From contig CAOKSY010000015.1 of assembly GCA_948471525.1 (NCBI GenBank), positions 1 through 26,915 of the forward strand: 26,915 nt of DNA. The letters run 5' to 3'. Of this stretch, positions 15,704-22,514 are shown one piece after another. How positions within the stretch are numbered: position 1 is the stretch's first letter; every line of letters begins with the position of its first letter. This stretch comes from an uncultured Clostridia bacterium. GTDB taxonomy: Bacteria; Bacillota; Clostridia; Christensenellales; UBA3700. A model generated the notes under the pieces. The model did no database searches. It was not told the DNA's origin and was given only the letters and a program-made list of their open reading frames with translations. The translations under genes and the position numbers were made by a program.

Positions 15704-17457
15704 CAGTTCAATTCCTCCTTGGAGAGTTGCGAATACGCGATCTGCCTGTATACGTCGCACGACTTCATCAGTTCTGCGTGCTTTCCCTGTCCGACGATCT
15801 TGCCCTCGTCAAGAACTATGATGTTGTCGGCGTCCATAATCGTGCCTATTCTCTGAGCTACGATCAATCTCGTGGAATCGGCGCATTCTCTGTCCAAAGC
15901 GTTGCGCAACGTCCTGTCTGTCTTATAATCCAACGCTGAAAAAGAATCGTCGAATATGAGTGTCTCCGGTTTTCTCGCCAAAGCTCTGGCAATAGACAGC
16001 CTCTGCTTTTGACCGCCCGAAAGATTGGCGCCGCCCTGAGCTATAGCTCCGCCGTAGCCGCCGTCCATCCCTTGGACAAAGTCCGCCGACTGCGCGGTCT
16101 CGACCGCCCACTTTACAGTCTCTTCGTCTATCTCTCTTTCGCCGTCTCCGTAGGCCACGTTGGACGCTACGTCGCCCGAAAACAATATTGCCTTCTGCGA
16201 TACGTATCCTATCTTGTTTCTCAACGCGCTCTGCTTATATTTTTTTACGTCTACGCCGTCTACCAACACTTCTCCGTCCGTAACGTCGTAAAATCTCGGT
16301 ATCAAATTTATTACCGTGCTCTTGCCGCTGCCCGTCGCGCCTATGAAAGCCACTGTCTCGCCTTTGCGAGCTTTGAAAGATATATCGCTTACAGCTCGCC
16401 CGTCAGATCCGGGATAAGAAAATCCCACGTTCTTGAATTCCACTTCACCGCGCATGCCGTCCAAACCTTTCTCGACGTTACCGTCTAGTATGCTTGCATT
16501 CGTATCCAATACCTCGTTGATACGTTTTGCGGCGACCGTCGCTCTCGGAAGCATTATAAATATCATTACCAAAAGCATAAACGACATTATAACCTGCACA
16601 GCATATTGCGAGAATATCACGGTATCGCTGAAAAGCGTCATTTTATCCGCGCCCGCCGCTTTGTTTATCAACGCCGCGCCTATCCAATAGACGGCGAGCG
16701 AAAGTCCGCTGAGAATTATTTGGATCACCGGCATGAGAAATACCATTACTCTGTTGGCAAATAAATTTGTCTCCGTCAAGTTTGCGTTGGCTTTGTCAAA
16801 TTTATCCTCTTGGTATCTTTGCGCGTTGTACGCTCTTACTACGCTCGTGCCGGTAAGGTTTTCTCGCATGATCCTATTGAGATCGTCAGTCAAGGCCTGC
16901 AATTTTTTAAACTTGGGCATAGCCAGTATTATACACAAAGTCACCGCTATCATCAGCACTGCTACCGCTATACCAGTCGTCAGCGTCCACTGCCAAGCCT
17001 TGCCCGCTATCTTGCATATAGCCCATACGGCCGTAATCGGCGCTTTTACTATAACTTGCAATCCCAGCGTTATCAACATCTGTACTTGCGTAACGTCGTT
17101 TGTAGATCTTGTTATGAGGCTGGCTGTAGAAAAGCTGCCTAATTCCTTCATGGAAAATCCCTGAACCTTGCCGTACAGCGAGCGTCTCAGCCCCGCGCTG
17201 AATTCCGAAGCTATCCTCGACGCCATCAGCGCGACCGCGACGGAACACAGCAGACTTCCCAGAGCGCATCCCAGCATCTTGCCGCCTGCGGCAAGTATGT
17301 CGCTCATCGCGCTGCCCTCCGTCTTGACCAACATCGTGATCTCCGCCATATAATCGGGAAGAGTGAGATCAAACCATACCATCAGCACTATAAAAGCTGT
17401 CGCCATTATAGCGATTATCCACTCCGTCGCCGTAAATCTTTTTAAAAGTTTAAACAT
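15703..17457 (-). CDS. ABC exporter half-transporter, degenerate-site subunit
   Basis: A 584-residue half-transporter with about six membrane helices in residues 10-310 and a C-terminal ATPase: Walker A GATGSGKST (373-381), signature LSGGQ (479-483). The Walker B catalytic Glu is Asp504 (LIFDDS) and the switch His is Gln535 (IVAQR). These two changes, with the altered LSQGQ signature of the partner, are the hallmark of heterodimeric exporters such as TM287/288, BmrCD and LmrCD, in which one ATP site binds but hardly hydrolyses ATP. AAAGGAGG supports the ATG. It is the first gene of the two-gene operon, translationally coupled to the second. A MarR-type operator lies 35 bp upstream. Confidence 0.93.
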   Translation of the reverse strand: MFKLLKRFTATEWIIAIMATAFIVLMVWFDLTLPDYMAEITMLVKTEGSAMSDILAAGGKMLGCALGSLLCSVAVALMASRIASEFSAGLRRSLYGKVQGFSMKELGSFSTASLITRSTNDVTQVQMLITLGLQVIVKAPITAVWAICKIAGKAWQWTLTTGIAVAVLMIAVTLCIILAMPKFKKLQALTDDLNRIMRENLTGTSVVRAYNAQRYQEDKFDKANANLTETNLFANRVMVFLMPVIQIILSGLSLAVYWIGAALINKAAGADKMTLFSDTVIFSQYAVQVIMSFMLLVMIFIMLPRATVAAKRINEVLDTNASILDGNVEKGLDGMRGEVEFKNVGFSYPGSDGRAVSDISFKARKGETVAFIGATGSGKSTVINLIPRFYDVTDGEVLVDGVDVKKYKQSALRNKIGYVSQKAILFSGDVASNVAYGDGEREIDEETVKWAVETAQSADFVQGMDGGYGGAIAQGGANLSGGQKQRLSIARALARKPETLIFDDSFSALDYKTDRTLRNALDRECADSTRLIVAQRIGTIMDADNIIVLDEGKIVGQGKHAELMKSCDVYRQIAYSQLSKEELN

Positions 17458-17491
17458 CGATTCCTCCTTTTAAATTTTAATGCAAATTTTA

Positions 17492-17504
17492 CTAACCAAG
17501 TTAG
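17492..17504. promoter_or_regulatory. Probable MarR operator before the ABC exporter operon
   Basis: CTAAC-CAA-GTTAG is a perfect inverted repeat with a 3-nt centre, followed by AT. The same arms occur at 18012-18024 before the marR gene. It sits in the promoter region of the ABC operon, about 35 bp before its ATG, next to TAAAAT, a possible -10. Confidence 0.75.
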
Positions 17505-17516
17505 ATAATTTACTTA

Positions 17517-17547
17517 AAATATACGGACTCTTTACGTCCGAATATTT
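17517..17547 (-). terminator. Weak hairpin between marR and the ABC operon
   Basis: CGGAC (17524-17528) pairs with GTCCG (17536-17540); below an A-A mismatch six more A/T pairs extend it. On the minus strand the last bases are a short T-run. It starts right after the marR stop and may partially terminate, letting some marR transcripts read into the exporter genes. Confidence 0.4.
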
Positions 17548-17548
17548 A

Positions 17549-17992
17549 TCAGTTAAAATCTATCTTTTGCGTCTTGCCCCTCGTTAGGCTTTCTATCTCC
17601 GCGTTTATTTCCAAAAAAGTCTTCATTCTTTCCATTCCTATATTGTCTATCAGCATCTCGATATGCTCATAGATCATAGCTTTGGCTTTTTCTATCGTGC
17701 ATTCTCCCTTTTCGGTAAGTCTTACTATAACTTTTCTGCCGTCGTCTGCGGAAGAAGCTTTTACGATAAGTCCTTTTGTTTCCATCTTTCTCAGAAGCAC
17801 CGCTATTCTCGCGGTGCTGACGTACATCTTCTGCGCAAGATCGCCCGCAGAGATCTCTCTGTCCGATTCGGAAATGATCTTGAGCACTGCGCCGATACCT
17901 GCGTTGGTGTCGTTAAGCCTTTCCAAAAATTCCGTCGGCTCCTTTGTGATAAGCAGCGAATATACGTATTCTATTTCTTCGATCTTTGCCAT
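17549..17992 (-). CDS. MarR-family transcriptional regulator
   Basis: A 147-residue winged-helix regulator. It has the MarR pattern: N-terminal dimerisation helix, helix-turn-helix around residues 50-75 (DLAQKMYVSTARIAVLLRKM), the wing with basic residues (DDGRKVIVRLTEKG) and C-terminal dimer helices. It is expected to be a dimeric repressor released by a small ligand, probably one exported by the ABC transporter encoded next to it. Identical palindromic sites lie before its own gene and before the exporter operon, so autorepression plus repression of the exporter is the simplest model. GGAG (17999-18002 complement) supports the start. The ligand cannot be predicted. Confidence 0.92.
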   Translation of the reverse strand: MAKIEEIEYVYSLLITKEPTEFLERLNDTNAGIGAVLKIISESDREISAGDLAQKMYVSTARIAVLLRKMETKGLIVKASSADDGRKVIVRLTEKGECTIEKAKAMIYEHIEMLIDNIGMERMKTFLEINAEIESLTRGKTQKIDFN

Positions 17993-18011
17993 TCTGCGCT
18001 CCGATAATTAC

Positions 18012-18024
18012 CTAACTTAGTTAG
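18012..18024. promoter_or_regulatory. Probable MarR autoregulatory operator
   Basis: CTAAC-TTA-GTTAG is a perfect inverted repeat directly abutting the -10 element of the marR promoter and covering the predicted transcription start. Bound repressor would block initiation. It matches the site at 17492-17504 in both arms and in the flanking AT. Confidence 0.8.
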
Positions 18025-18053
18025 ATTATATTCCGTAAACAAGGTCTTGTCAA
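18025..18053 (-). promoter_or_regulatory. marR promoter
   Basis: The minus strand shows consensus TTGACA (18048-18053), a 17-nt spacer and consensus TATAAT (18025-18030). Such a strong promoter fits a gene that is normally held down by its own product. Confidence 0.85.
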
Positions 18054-18112
18054 CCTTTTTTCAAGTAAAATGCACGTAAAAAAACAAAATCTGCGTGACT
18101 TTGGTTAAAAAA

Positions 18113-18643
18113 TCACTCTTTATATATACTGTTGCCTTGGGGATCTACCGCAACTACCGCGGGGAAATCTTTGACCGTTATACGGCGCACGGCTTCCGTG
18201 CCAAGATCTTCGAAATACAGTACCTCGGCTTTTGTGATGCACTTGCTGTATATCGCCCCCGCACCGCCTATCGCCGCAAAATATACGCAGCCGTTGCGTT
18301 TGAACGCGTCTATACAGTCTTCGCTCCTCTTGCCCTTTCCTATCTGAGCGATAAGACCGCTGTCAAGCATAAAAGGCGTGTATTTATCCATTCTGCAAGA
18401 AGTGGTCGGACCTGCGCTTCCCAACGCTTCGCCAACTCTCGCAGGACACGGTCCCATAAAATATATAGTCTCGCCCTTGTAATCGAAAGCCGGTCTGCCG
18501 TCCAAGATACTCTGATAAAGCCGCTTATGCCCCGCGTCTCTGAATACGAGCATAGCTCCGCTCAATCTCACCATATCTCCCGCTCTCAACTGCGCTATCG
18601 CGTCCTTTGTCAACGGAAGTGACAACTTCTTCACGCTTTGCAT
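18113..18643 (-). CDS. Class I fumarate hydratase, beta subunit
   Basis: A 176-residue C-terminal-type subunit of the two-subunit [4Fe-4S] fumarase (or closely related L-tartrate dehydratase), which interconverts fumarate and malate. Family marks include the early RAGDMVRLSG, RDAGHKRL, the YFMGPCPAR segment, the GPTTSCRMD stretch and GAIYSKCI. Its ATG overlaps the end of the alpha subunit gene by 13 nt and is preceded by GGAGGG, so the two are co-translated. Fumarase and tartrate dehydratase cannot be separated from sequence alone; fumarase is the commoner assignment in anaerobes. I see no clear terminator between it and the marR promoter. Confidence 0.9.
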   Translation of the reverse strand: MQSVKKLSLPLTKDAIAQLRAGDMVRLSGAMLVFRDAGHKRLYQSILDGRPAFDYKGETIYFMGPCPARVGEALGSAGPTTSCRMDKYTPFMLDSGLIAQIGKGKRSEDCIDAFKRNGCVYFAAIGGAGAIYSKCITKAEVLYFEDLGTEAVRRITVKDFPAVVAVDPQGNSIYKE

Positions 18644-19497
18644 ATTTCGCCCTCCATTGCGCCTCTAATGATAAAAGTCTCCGCGCGCGAACAGTGACAC
18701 AGCACGTTGACCGATACGGGAAGCGAAGATATATGCGTAGGATACGTCTCTATAAATACGCCCAATGCGCTTGTTTTCCCTCCGAAGCCCTGCGCTCCTA
18801 TGCCAAGACCGTTGATCTTGTCCAGAAGTTCTTTCTCGAGCGCGTCGAGCGTGGGATCGGGGTTGGGACTTCCTATCTCTCTGAACAAAGCGTGCTTGGA
18901 CATCAACGCGGCTTTTTCCAAAGTGCCGCCCAGTCCCACTCCTATTATCACGGGCGGGCAGGGATTTGACGCCGCTTGCGCGACCGTATCGACGATAAGC
19001 CGCTTGGCTTCATCCAGTCCCTGCGCGGGATTGAGAAGGTAAACCTTGGACATATTCTCGCTGCCGAAACCCTTGAGCATTATCTCTATCTTTACGTCCT
19101 CGCCGTCTACTATCGAAGTATGCACCACCGCGGGCGCGTTGGTCTTCGTATTGATACGCGTAACGGGATCAAGTACGGATTTACGAAGAGTGACAAAGGC
19201 CTCTTCGACCGCTCCGTCAATAGCTCGCTGAAGCAGTTCGCCCGTCAGTATCACGTCTTTACCTATCTCGGCAAAGACTACGACCATTCCCGTATCCTGA
19301 CATACCGGTCTATGTTCCTCTCTCGCGAGATTTATATTATCCAGCATTACTCCCAATGCAAATTTTGCGGTCTCGTTGTCCTCTCTCTCGTACGCTTGCA
19401 TAAGCGCGCGTCTGCAACTCTCCTCCGCCTTACACGATATTCTATCGATCGCGTCTTTGATTTTGTCGGCAATATACCGCGTGGAAATTTTTACCAT
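18631..19497 (-). CDS. Class I fumarate hydratase, alpha subunit
   Basis: A 288-residue subunit that holds the oxygen-labile [4Fe-4S] cluster. The three conserved cysteines are Cys66 (RPVCQDTG), Cys180 (SNPCPP) and Cys267 (NVLCHCSRAE). The substrate-binding regions TNAPAVVHT and GFGSENMS are present. I start at the ATG at 19497, two codons inside a possible GTG, because AGAGGT lies 5 nt before it and would overlap the GTG. First gene of the two-gene operon. Its promoter shares a palindrome with the divergent metallo-hydrolase operon. The heterodimeric Fe-S form, in place of the oxygen-stable class II enzyme, suits an anaerobe. Confidence 0.92.
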   Translation of the reverse strand: MVKISTRYIADKIKDAIDRISCKAEESCRRALMQAYEREDNETAKFALGVMLDNINLAREEHRPVCQDTGMVVVFAEIGKDVILTGELLQRAIDGAVEEAFVTLRKSVLDPVTRINTKTNAPAVVHTSIVDGEDVKIEIMLKGFGSENMSKVYLLNPAQGLDEAKRLIVDTVAQAASNPCPPVIIGVGLGGTLEKAALMSKHALFREIGSPNPDPTLDALEKELLDKINGLGIGAQGFGGKTSALGVFIETYPTHISSLPVSVNVLCHCSRAETFIIRGAMEGEICKA

Positions 19498-19515
19498 ACG
19501 CACCTCTTTGCCTAC

Positions 19516-19545
19516 ATTTTACCATAATATCAATTGTATATACAA
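19516..19545 (-). promoter_or_regulatory. Promoter of the fumarase operon
   Basis: The minus strand shows TTGTAT (19540-19545), an 18-nt spacer and TAAAAT (19516-19521). The -35 lies inside the ATTGTATATACAAT palindrome. Confidence 0.6.
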
Positions 19546-19546
19546 T
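19533..19546. promoter_or_regulatory. Palindrome shared by two divergent promoters
   Basis: ATTGTATATACAAT is a perfect 14-bp palindrome. Each half supplies a TTGTAT -35 hexamer, one reading into the fumarase genes and one into the metallo-hydrolase operon. It may also be a regulator-binding site. Confidence 0.6.
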
Positions 19547-19562
19547 AAAAATATGCTAAAAT
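19534..19562 (+). promoter_or_regulatory. Promoter of the metallo-hydrolase/CPBP/rlmH operon
   Basis: TTGTAT (19534-19539), a 17-nt spacer and TAAAAT (19557-19562). The predicted start gives a leader of about 25 nt with GAGG just before the ATG at 19593. Confidence 0.65.
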
Positions 19563-19592
19563 ATTGTTGATTGAAAATACGATCGAGGAAAT

Positions 19593-20372
19593 ATGAAGTT
19601 TTGTAATCTCGCAAGCGGAAGCCGCGGCAACTGTACGATAATATCTTCCGACCGCGCTACGTTGATGGTAGACGACGGTCTAAATATCCGTACTTTGAGC
19701 GAACGCGCAAGAGAGGCGAATATAGATCTGCGCAAGATAGACGCGATACTTATCACGCACGAACATACAGATCACGTCAAAGGCGTATCGGCGCTGGTAA
19801 AAAAATATTCCATCCCCGTCTACTGCCACAGAGAAAGCCGCAAAGGGCTGGACGCCGCGGTATCTCCGTACGTATTCGACTGCGATATGGACGCGCCGTT
19901 TGAGATAGGAGACATCTGCGTCACTCCATTCAGACTTCCCCACGATTCCAATTACAATCTGGGATACGGACTGAGCGACGGCAGGAAAAAGATAGCGATC
20001 GCCACCGACTTGGGGTATATGAACGACGCTATTCTCGACAATCTCACCGACAGCGATCTGGTGATGCTTGAATCCAACCACGATCGGGAAATGCTGAGGA
20101 CGGGCAGCTATCCTTTTATGCTCAAACAACGGATAATGGGTAAGAACGGTCATCTGTCCAACGACGAATGCGCGGAAAGCATAGCAAAACTCGCGGCGCG
20201 CGGAACAAAGCATTTTGTGCTGTCACACCTGTCGCAGGACAACAATACTCCCGAGCTTGCGTTTGAATGTACGGCAAAAGCTTTGGAAAACGCAAGATTC
20301 GTCGAAGGCGCGGACGTATACGTCGACACCGCTATGCAATACAAGGCTACCGGCAAAATCATTTTAGACTGA
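19593..20372 (+). CDS. walJ: MBL-fold metallo-hydrolase, YycJ/WalJ type
   Basis: A 259-residue metallo-beta-lactamase-fold hydrolase. The metal-binding HxHxDH is His56-x-His58-x-Asp60-His61 (THEHTDH), and the N-terminal LASGSRGNC matches the SGSxGN start of the YycJ/WalJ group. Later His (PHDSN) and Asp (IATDLG) residues complete the di-metal site. YycJ proteins are thought to be exonuclease-like nucleases and in many Firmicutes lie near the WalKR genes and rlmH; here rlmH is two genes downstream but no WalKR genes are present. GAGG supports the ATG. The precise substrate is not known from sequence. Confidence 0.88.
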   Translation: MKFCNLASGSRGNCTIISSDRATLMVDDGLNIRTLSERAREANIDLRKIDAILITHEHTDHVKGVSALVKKYSIPVYCHRESRKGLDAAVSPYVFDCDMDAPFEIGDICVTPFRLPHDSNYNLGYGLSDGRKKIAIATDLGYMNDAILDNLTDSDLVMLESNHDREMLRTGSYPFMLKQRIMGKNGHLSNDECAESIAKLAARGTKHFVLSHLSQDNNTPELAFECTAKALENARFVEGADVYVDTAMQYKATGKIILD

Positions 20373-20379
20373 GGTAAAA

Positions 20380-21627
20380 ATGTCAAAGAACAGTCAACAA
20401 CAGGCGCAAAGCGCAAAAACATCGGCAAAATTTTTTAAAAAGAAATCGCAATCGCTGGAATTCTACGACGCGAGCGCAATGTTTATAACGCAGTTTATCC
20501 TGCAATATATGCTTCAACTGATAATGATGATACTCGGTTATTGGATAATAGCCGATTCTATGGGTTCGGATATAAAAGACATCGACGCGATATCCGAAAA
20601 ATTCACTTTGTTTACAGCGTCGACGGGAGGAGTTTTGCTGACGGTATTTCTCAACGAATCCACCATGCTGCTTTCTCCGCTCGCCTATTGGAAAGTCAAA
20701 TCTTTTAAAGTATTCAAGGAAATGGGACTCAAACGCAAAGTCAACGCTGGTCAAATCGCAATGACTCTGCCGATTGCAGGCGCGCTCCTCGCCGGCTTTA
20801 TGCCCATAGCGAGTCTGTTCGTATACCTAGTTGAAATGACGGGATATAATTATACGGGAGCAAATATCAACGTAGAAAACTTTCCGCAGCTGCTCCTCTA
20901 TCTTTTATTCGTAGCGGCGTTACCCGCCGTATGCGAAGAAATACTTCACCGCGGCATTGTCGCGAGAGCGGGAAGCCGCCTTTCTTATGCAAAAGGACTT
21001 ATACTCAGCAGCGTAATCTTTGCGTTTATGCACGGTTCGCCCATACAGCTCGTGCACCAATTCTTTGTCGGCGTAGTCTGCGTGCTCGTCTATTATATGA
21101 GCGGCAGTCTGTGGATAAGCGCGCTTACGCACTTTTTCAACAACGCCATAACTTTGGTATGCGGATATATAATATTCAAGATCAAAGGCACCTCCGATCT
21201 TGCCATCCCTTGGTGGGGAATGATTTTGCTCTGCATCGCAGGTCTTGCCGCTCTGACGTTGAGTCTTTGGGGCATGTATAAGCTATGTTATGCAAAGAGA
21301 AAAAAAGAGGACGCGGAATACGGGCTGGATTCTTCCGTTCAGAGCGACGGCGCTATACGTTTGGGCAAGAAAAAACCTATCGAAGTCTTCAACGAAAAGA
21401 TGGCTTATCTCTTTATTTCTCCCGAGCAGGCGATCAAAGAAAAGCAACTGAAAGAAGAGATAGAAAAAGAAATATCCGAATACTCCGAAGAGAAGAAAGA
21501 AGTCTTTTATTCTATGCGCAAAGAGGACGGCGTCGAACTCAAAAAGAAGAACAGCCGCGGAATAATATTCGCGCTCGTCGCAGTACTTGCGATATGGCTT
21601 TTCAACACCGTCGTAGGATATTTTTAA
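20380..21627 (+). CDS. CPBP-family (Abi) membrane protease with C-terminal extension
   Basis: A 415-residue integral membrane protein with the glutamate-type CPBP protease motifs: Glu186-Glu187-x3-Arg191 (EEILHR), Phe214-x3-His218 (FAFMH) and His251-x3-Asn255 (HFFNN). This family includes CAAX prenyl-endopeptidases and bacterial proteins linked to bacteriocin immunity or signal control. About eight hydrophobic segments are visible. After residue 300 there is a roughly 90-residue charged, Lys/Glu-rich, probably coiled region, then one final helix (about 395-415), an unusual tail for the family. GAGGT overlaps the end of the previous gene and precedes the ATG, so it is co-transcribed. Substrate unknown. 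Confidence 0.87.
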   Translation: MSKNSQQQAQSAKTSAKFFKKKSQSLEFYDASAMFITQFILQYMLQLIMMILGYWIIADSMGSDIKDIDAISEKFTLFTASTGGVLLTVFLNESTMLLSPLAYWKVKSFKVFKEMGLKRKVNAGQIAMTLPIAGALLAGFMPIASLFVYLVEMTGYNYTGANINVENFPQLLLYLLFVAALPAVCEEILHRGIVARAGSRLSYAKGLILSSVIFAFMHGSPIQLVHQFFVGVVCVLVYYMSGSLWISALTHFFNNAITLVCGYIIFKIKGTSDLAIPWWGMILLCIAGLAALTLSLWGMYKLCYAKRKKEDAEYGLDSSVQSDGAIRLGKKKPIEVFNEKMAYLFISPEQAIKEKQLKEEIEKEISEYSEEKKEVFYSMRKEDGVELKKKNSRGIIFALVAVLAIWLFNTVVGYF

Positions 21628-21628
21628 G

Positions 21629-22099
21629 ATGAACGTAAATATAGTCTGCGTGGGAAAAATTAAAGAAAAATATATAAAAGACGGCATAGACGAATACGCC
21701 AAAAGACTGTCTAGATTTTGCAAATTTCAAATTATCGAAGTGGGAGAAGAACTCTGCTCCGATCCCAATGTCAAGAACGTCACGGCGACCAAACGCGCGG
21801 AAGGCGAAAGGATAATTTCAAAACTCAAGGGCTACTCCGTCGCGCTCGATCTCAATGGAAAAACGCTGTCCAGCGAAGAGATATCTCGGAAGATATCTTC
21901 GCTCAAGCAAAGCGGCGTTTCTACGTTGAATTTTATCATAGGCGGATCTTTCGGACTTTCGCAAGAAGTATTGGCGCAATGTGATTTTTCGCTGTGTTTC
22001 GGAGCGATAACCTATCCGCATCAGCTGATGCGCCTCATATTGAGCGAGCAAATCTACCGCGCTTTTACGATAGAAGAAGGCAGTCCTTATCACAAATAG
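21629..22099 (+). CDS. rlmH: 23S rRNA pseudouridine-1915 N3-methyltransferase RlmH
   Basis: A 156-residue SPOUT-class methyltransferase that methylates pseudouridine 1915 of helix 69 in 23S rRNA on assembled 70S ribosomes. The sequence carries the family marks: MNVNIVCVGKIKEKYI start, the central ALDLNGKTLSSEE, the knot region FIIGGSFGLS and the C-terminal PHQLMRLILSEQIYRAFTIEEGSPYHK. Length is typical. The ATG starts 1 nt after the upstream stop with only a weak AGGA at distance, so translation is probably coupled to the CPBP gene. It ends 5 nt from the converging methyltransferase remnant. Confidence 0.97.
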   Translation: MNVNIVCVGKIKEKYIKDGIDEYAKRLSRFCKFQIIEVGEELCSDPNVKNVTATKRAEGERIISKLKGYSVALDLNGKTLSSEEISRKISSLKQSGVSTLNFIIGGSFGLSQEVLAQCDFSLCFGAITYPHQLMRLILSEQIYRAFTIEEGSPYHK

Positions 22100-22104
22100 T
22101 CAAA

Positions 22105-22364
22105 TCAGCCGTAATACGCCACCGTCTTATTGGCTACAATCAATTCCCCGTCTTTGGAAAACTCCTCAAAAATATCCGTCAAAGCGTCTATATATGCCTT
22201 GTAATCCCTACTGCTTTCGTCTATAGAATAAGAGGAAGAAAGACATCTTGATATAAACTTTTCTTTTGAATAACAATCGGGAAATCTATGAGTTCTTCGG
22301 GATAAGAAGAACGTCCGAGAGAATATGAGCCGGCTTTTCCGTCGAATTTACTGACGTTGTCCAT
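22105..22364 (-). pseudogene. Gutted class I SAM-dependent methyltransferase
   Basis: Reading the minus strand from ATG 22364 gives MDNVSKFDGKAGSYSLGR then SSYPEELIDF, the standard start of a family of class I methyltransferases (FdgkAxxYxxxRxxYPxxLIdxL). That frame stops at 22221 after 47 residues. A second frame ending at 22105 reads KFISRCLSSSYSIDES, then YKAYIDALTDIFEEF and DGELIVANKTVAYYG, the standard C-terminus of the same family. About 165-170 residues, including the SAM-binding glycine-rich motif, are missing between them, and the two parts are out of frame. The simplest cause is an internal deletion. Promoter and AAAGGAG ribosome site are intact, so a short peptide may still be made. 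It cannot be an active enzyme. Confidence 0.82.
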
Positions 22365-22398
22365 AATTCGATCTCCTTTAACGATTATCGCATATATT

Positions 22399-22428
22399 AT
22401 TATATCAAGCGATATCGACTTGTGTCAA
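22399..22428 (-). promoter_or_regulatory. Intact promoter of the methyltransferase remnant
   Basis: The minus strand shows consensus TTGACA (22423-22428), an 18-nt spacer ending TGA, and consensus TATAAT (22399-22404). An AAAGGAG ribosome site lies 8 nt before the ATG at 22364. Confidence 0.75.
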
Positions 22429-22455
22429 CGCGCATAAAATCGCATAACTTGACAG

Positions 22456-22484
22456 TTGATTTATTTTTTTTTATATGTTATATT
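22456..22484 (+). promoter_or_regulatory. Promoter of the membrane protein gene
   Basis: TTGATT (22456-22461), a 17-nt spacer and TATATT (22479-22484), with TG at 22476-22477 forming an extended -10. A consensus TTGACA at 22449-22454 overlaps it but is spaced 24 nt from this -10 and would need TATATG at 22472-22477. It diverges from the methyltransferase-remnant promoter. Confidence 0.55.
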
Positions 22485-22514
22485 GGATTAAATAATAAAG
22501 AGAACGCATGCTTT

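Noticed and set aside
15704..15760. Upstream start for the second ABC subunit
   Set aside because: It would overlap the preceding gene by 58 nt, while the ATG at 15703 has a perfect AAGGAGG and a TGATG coupling overlap.
22422..22514. Longer N-terminus for the membrane protein at 22515
   Set aside because: Its promoter elements fall inside this extension, so the upstream ATG would not be in the transcript.
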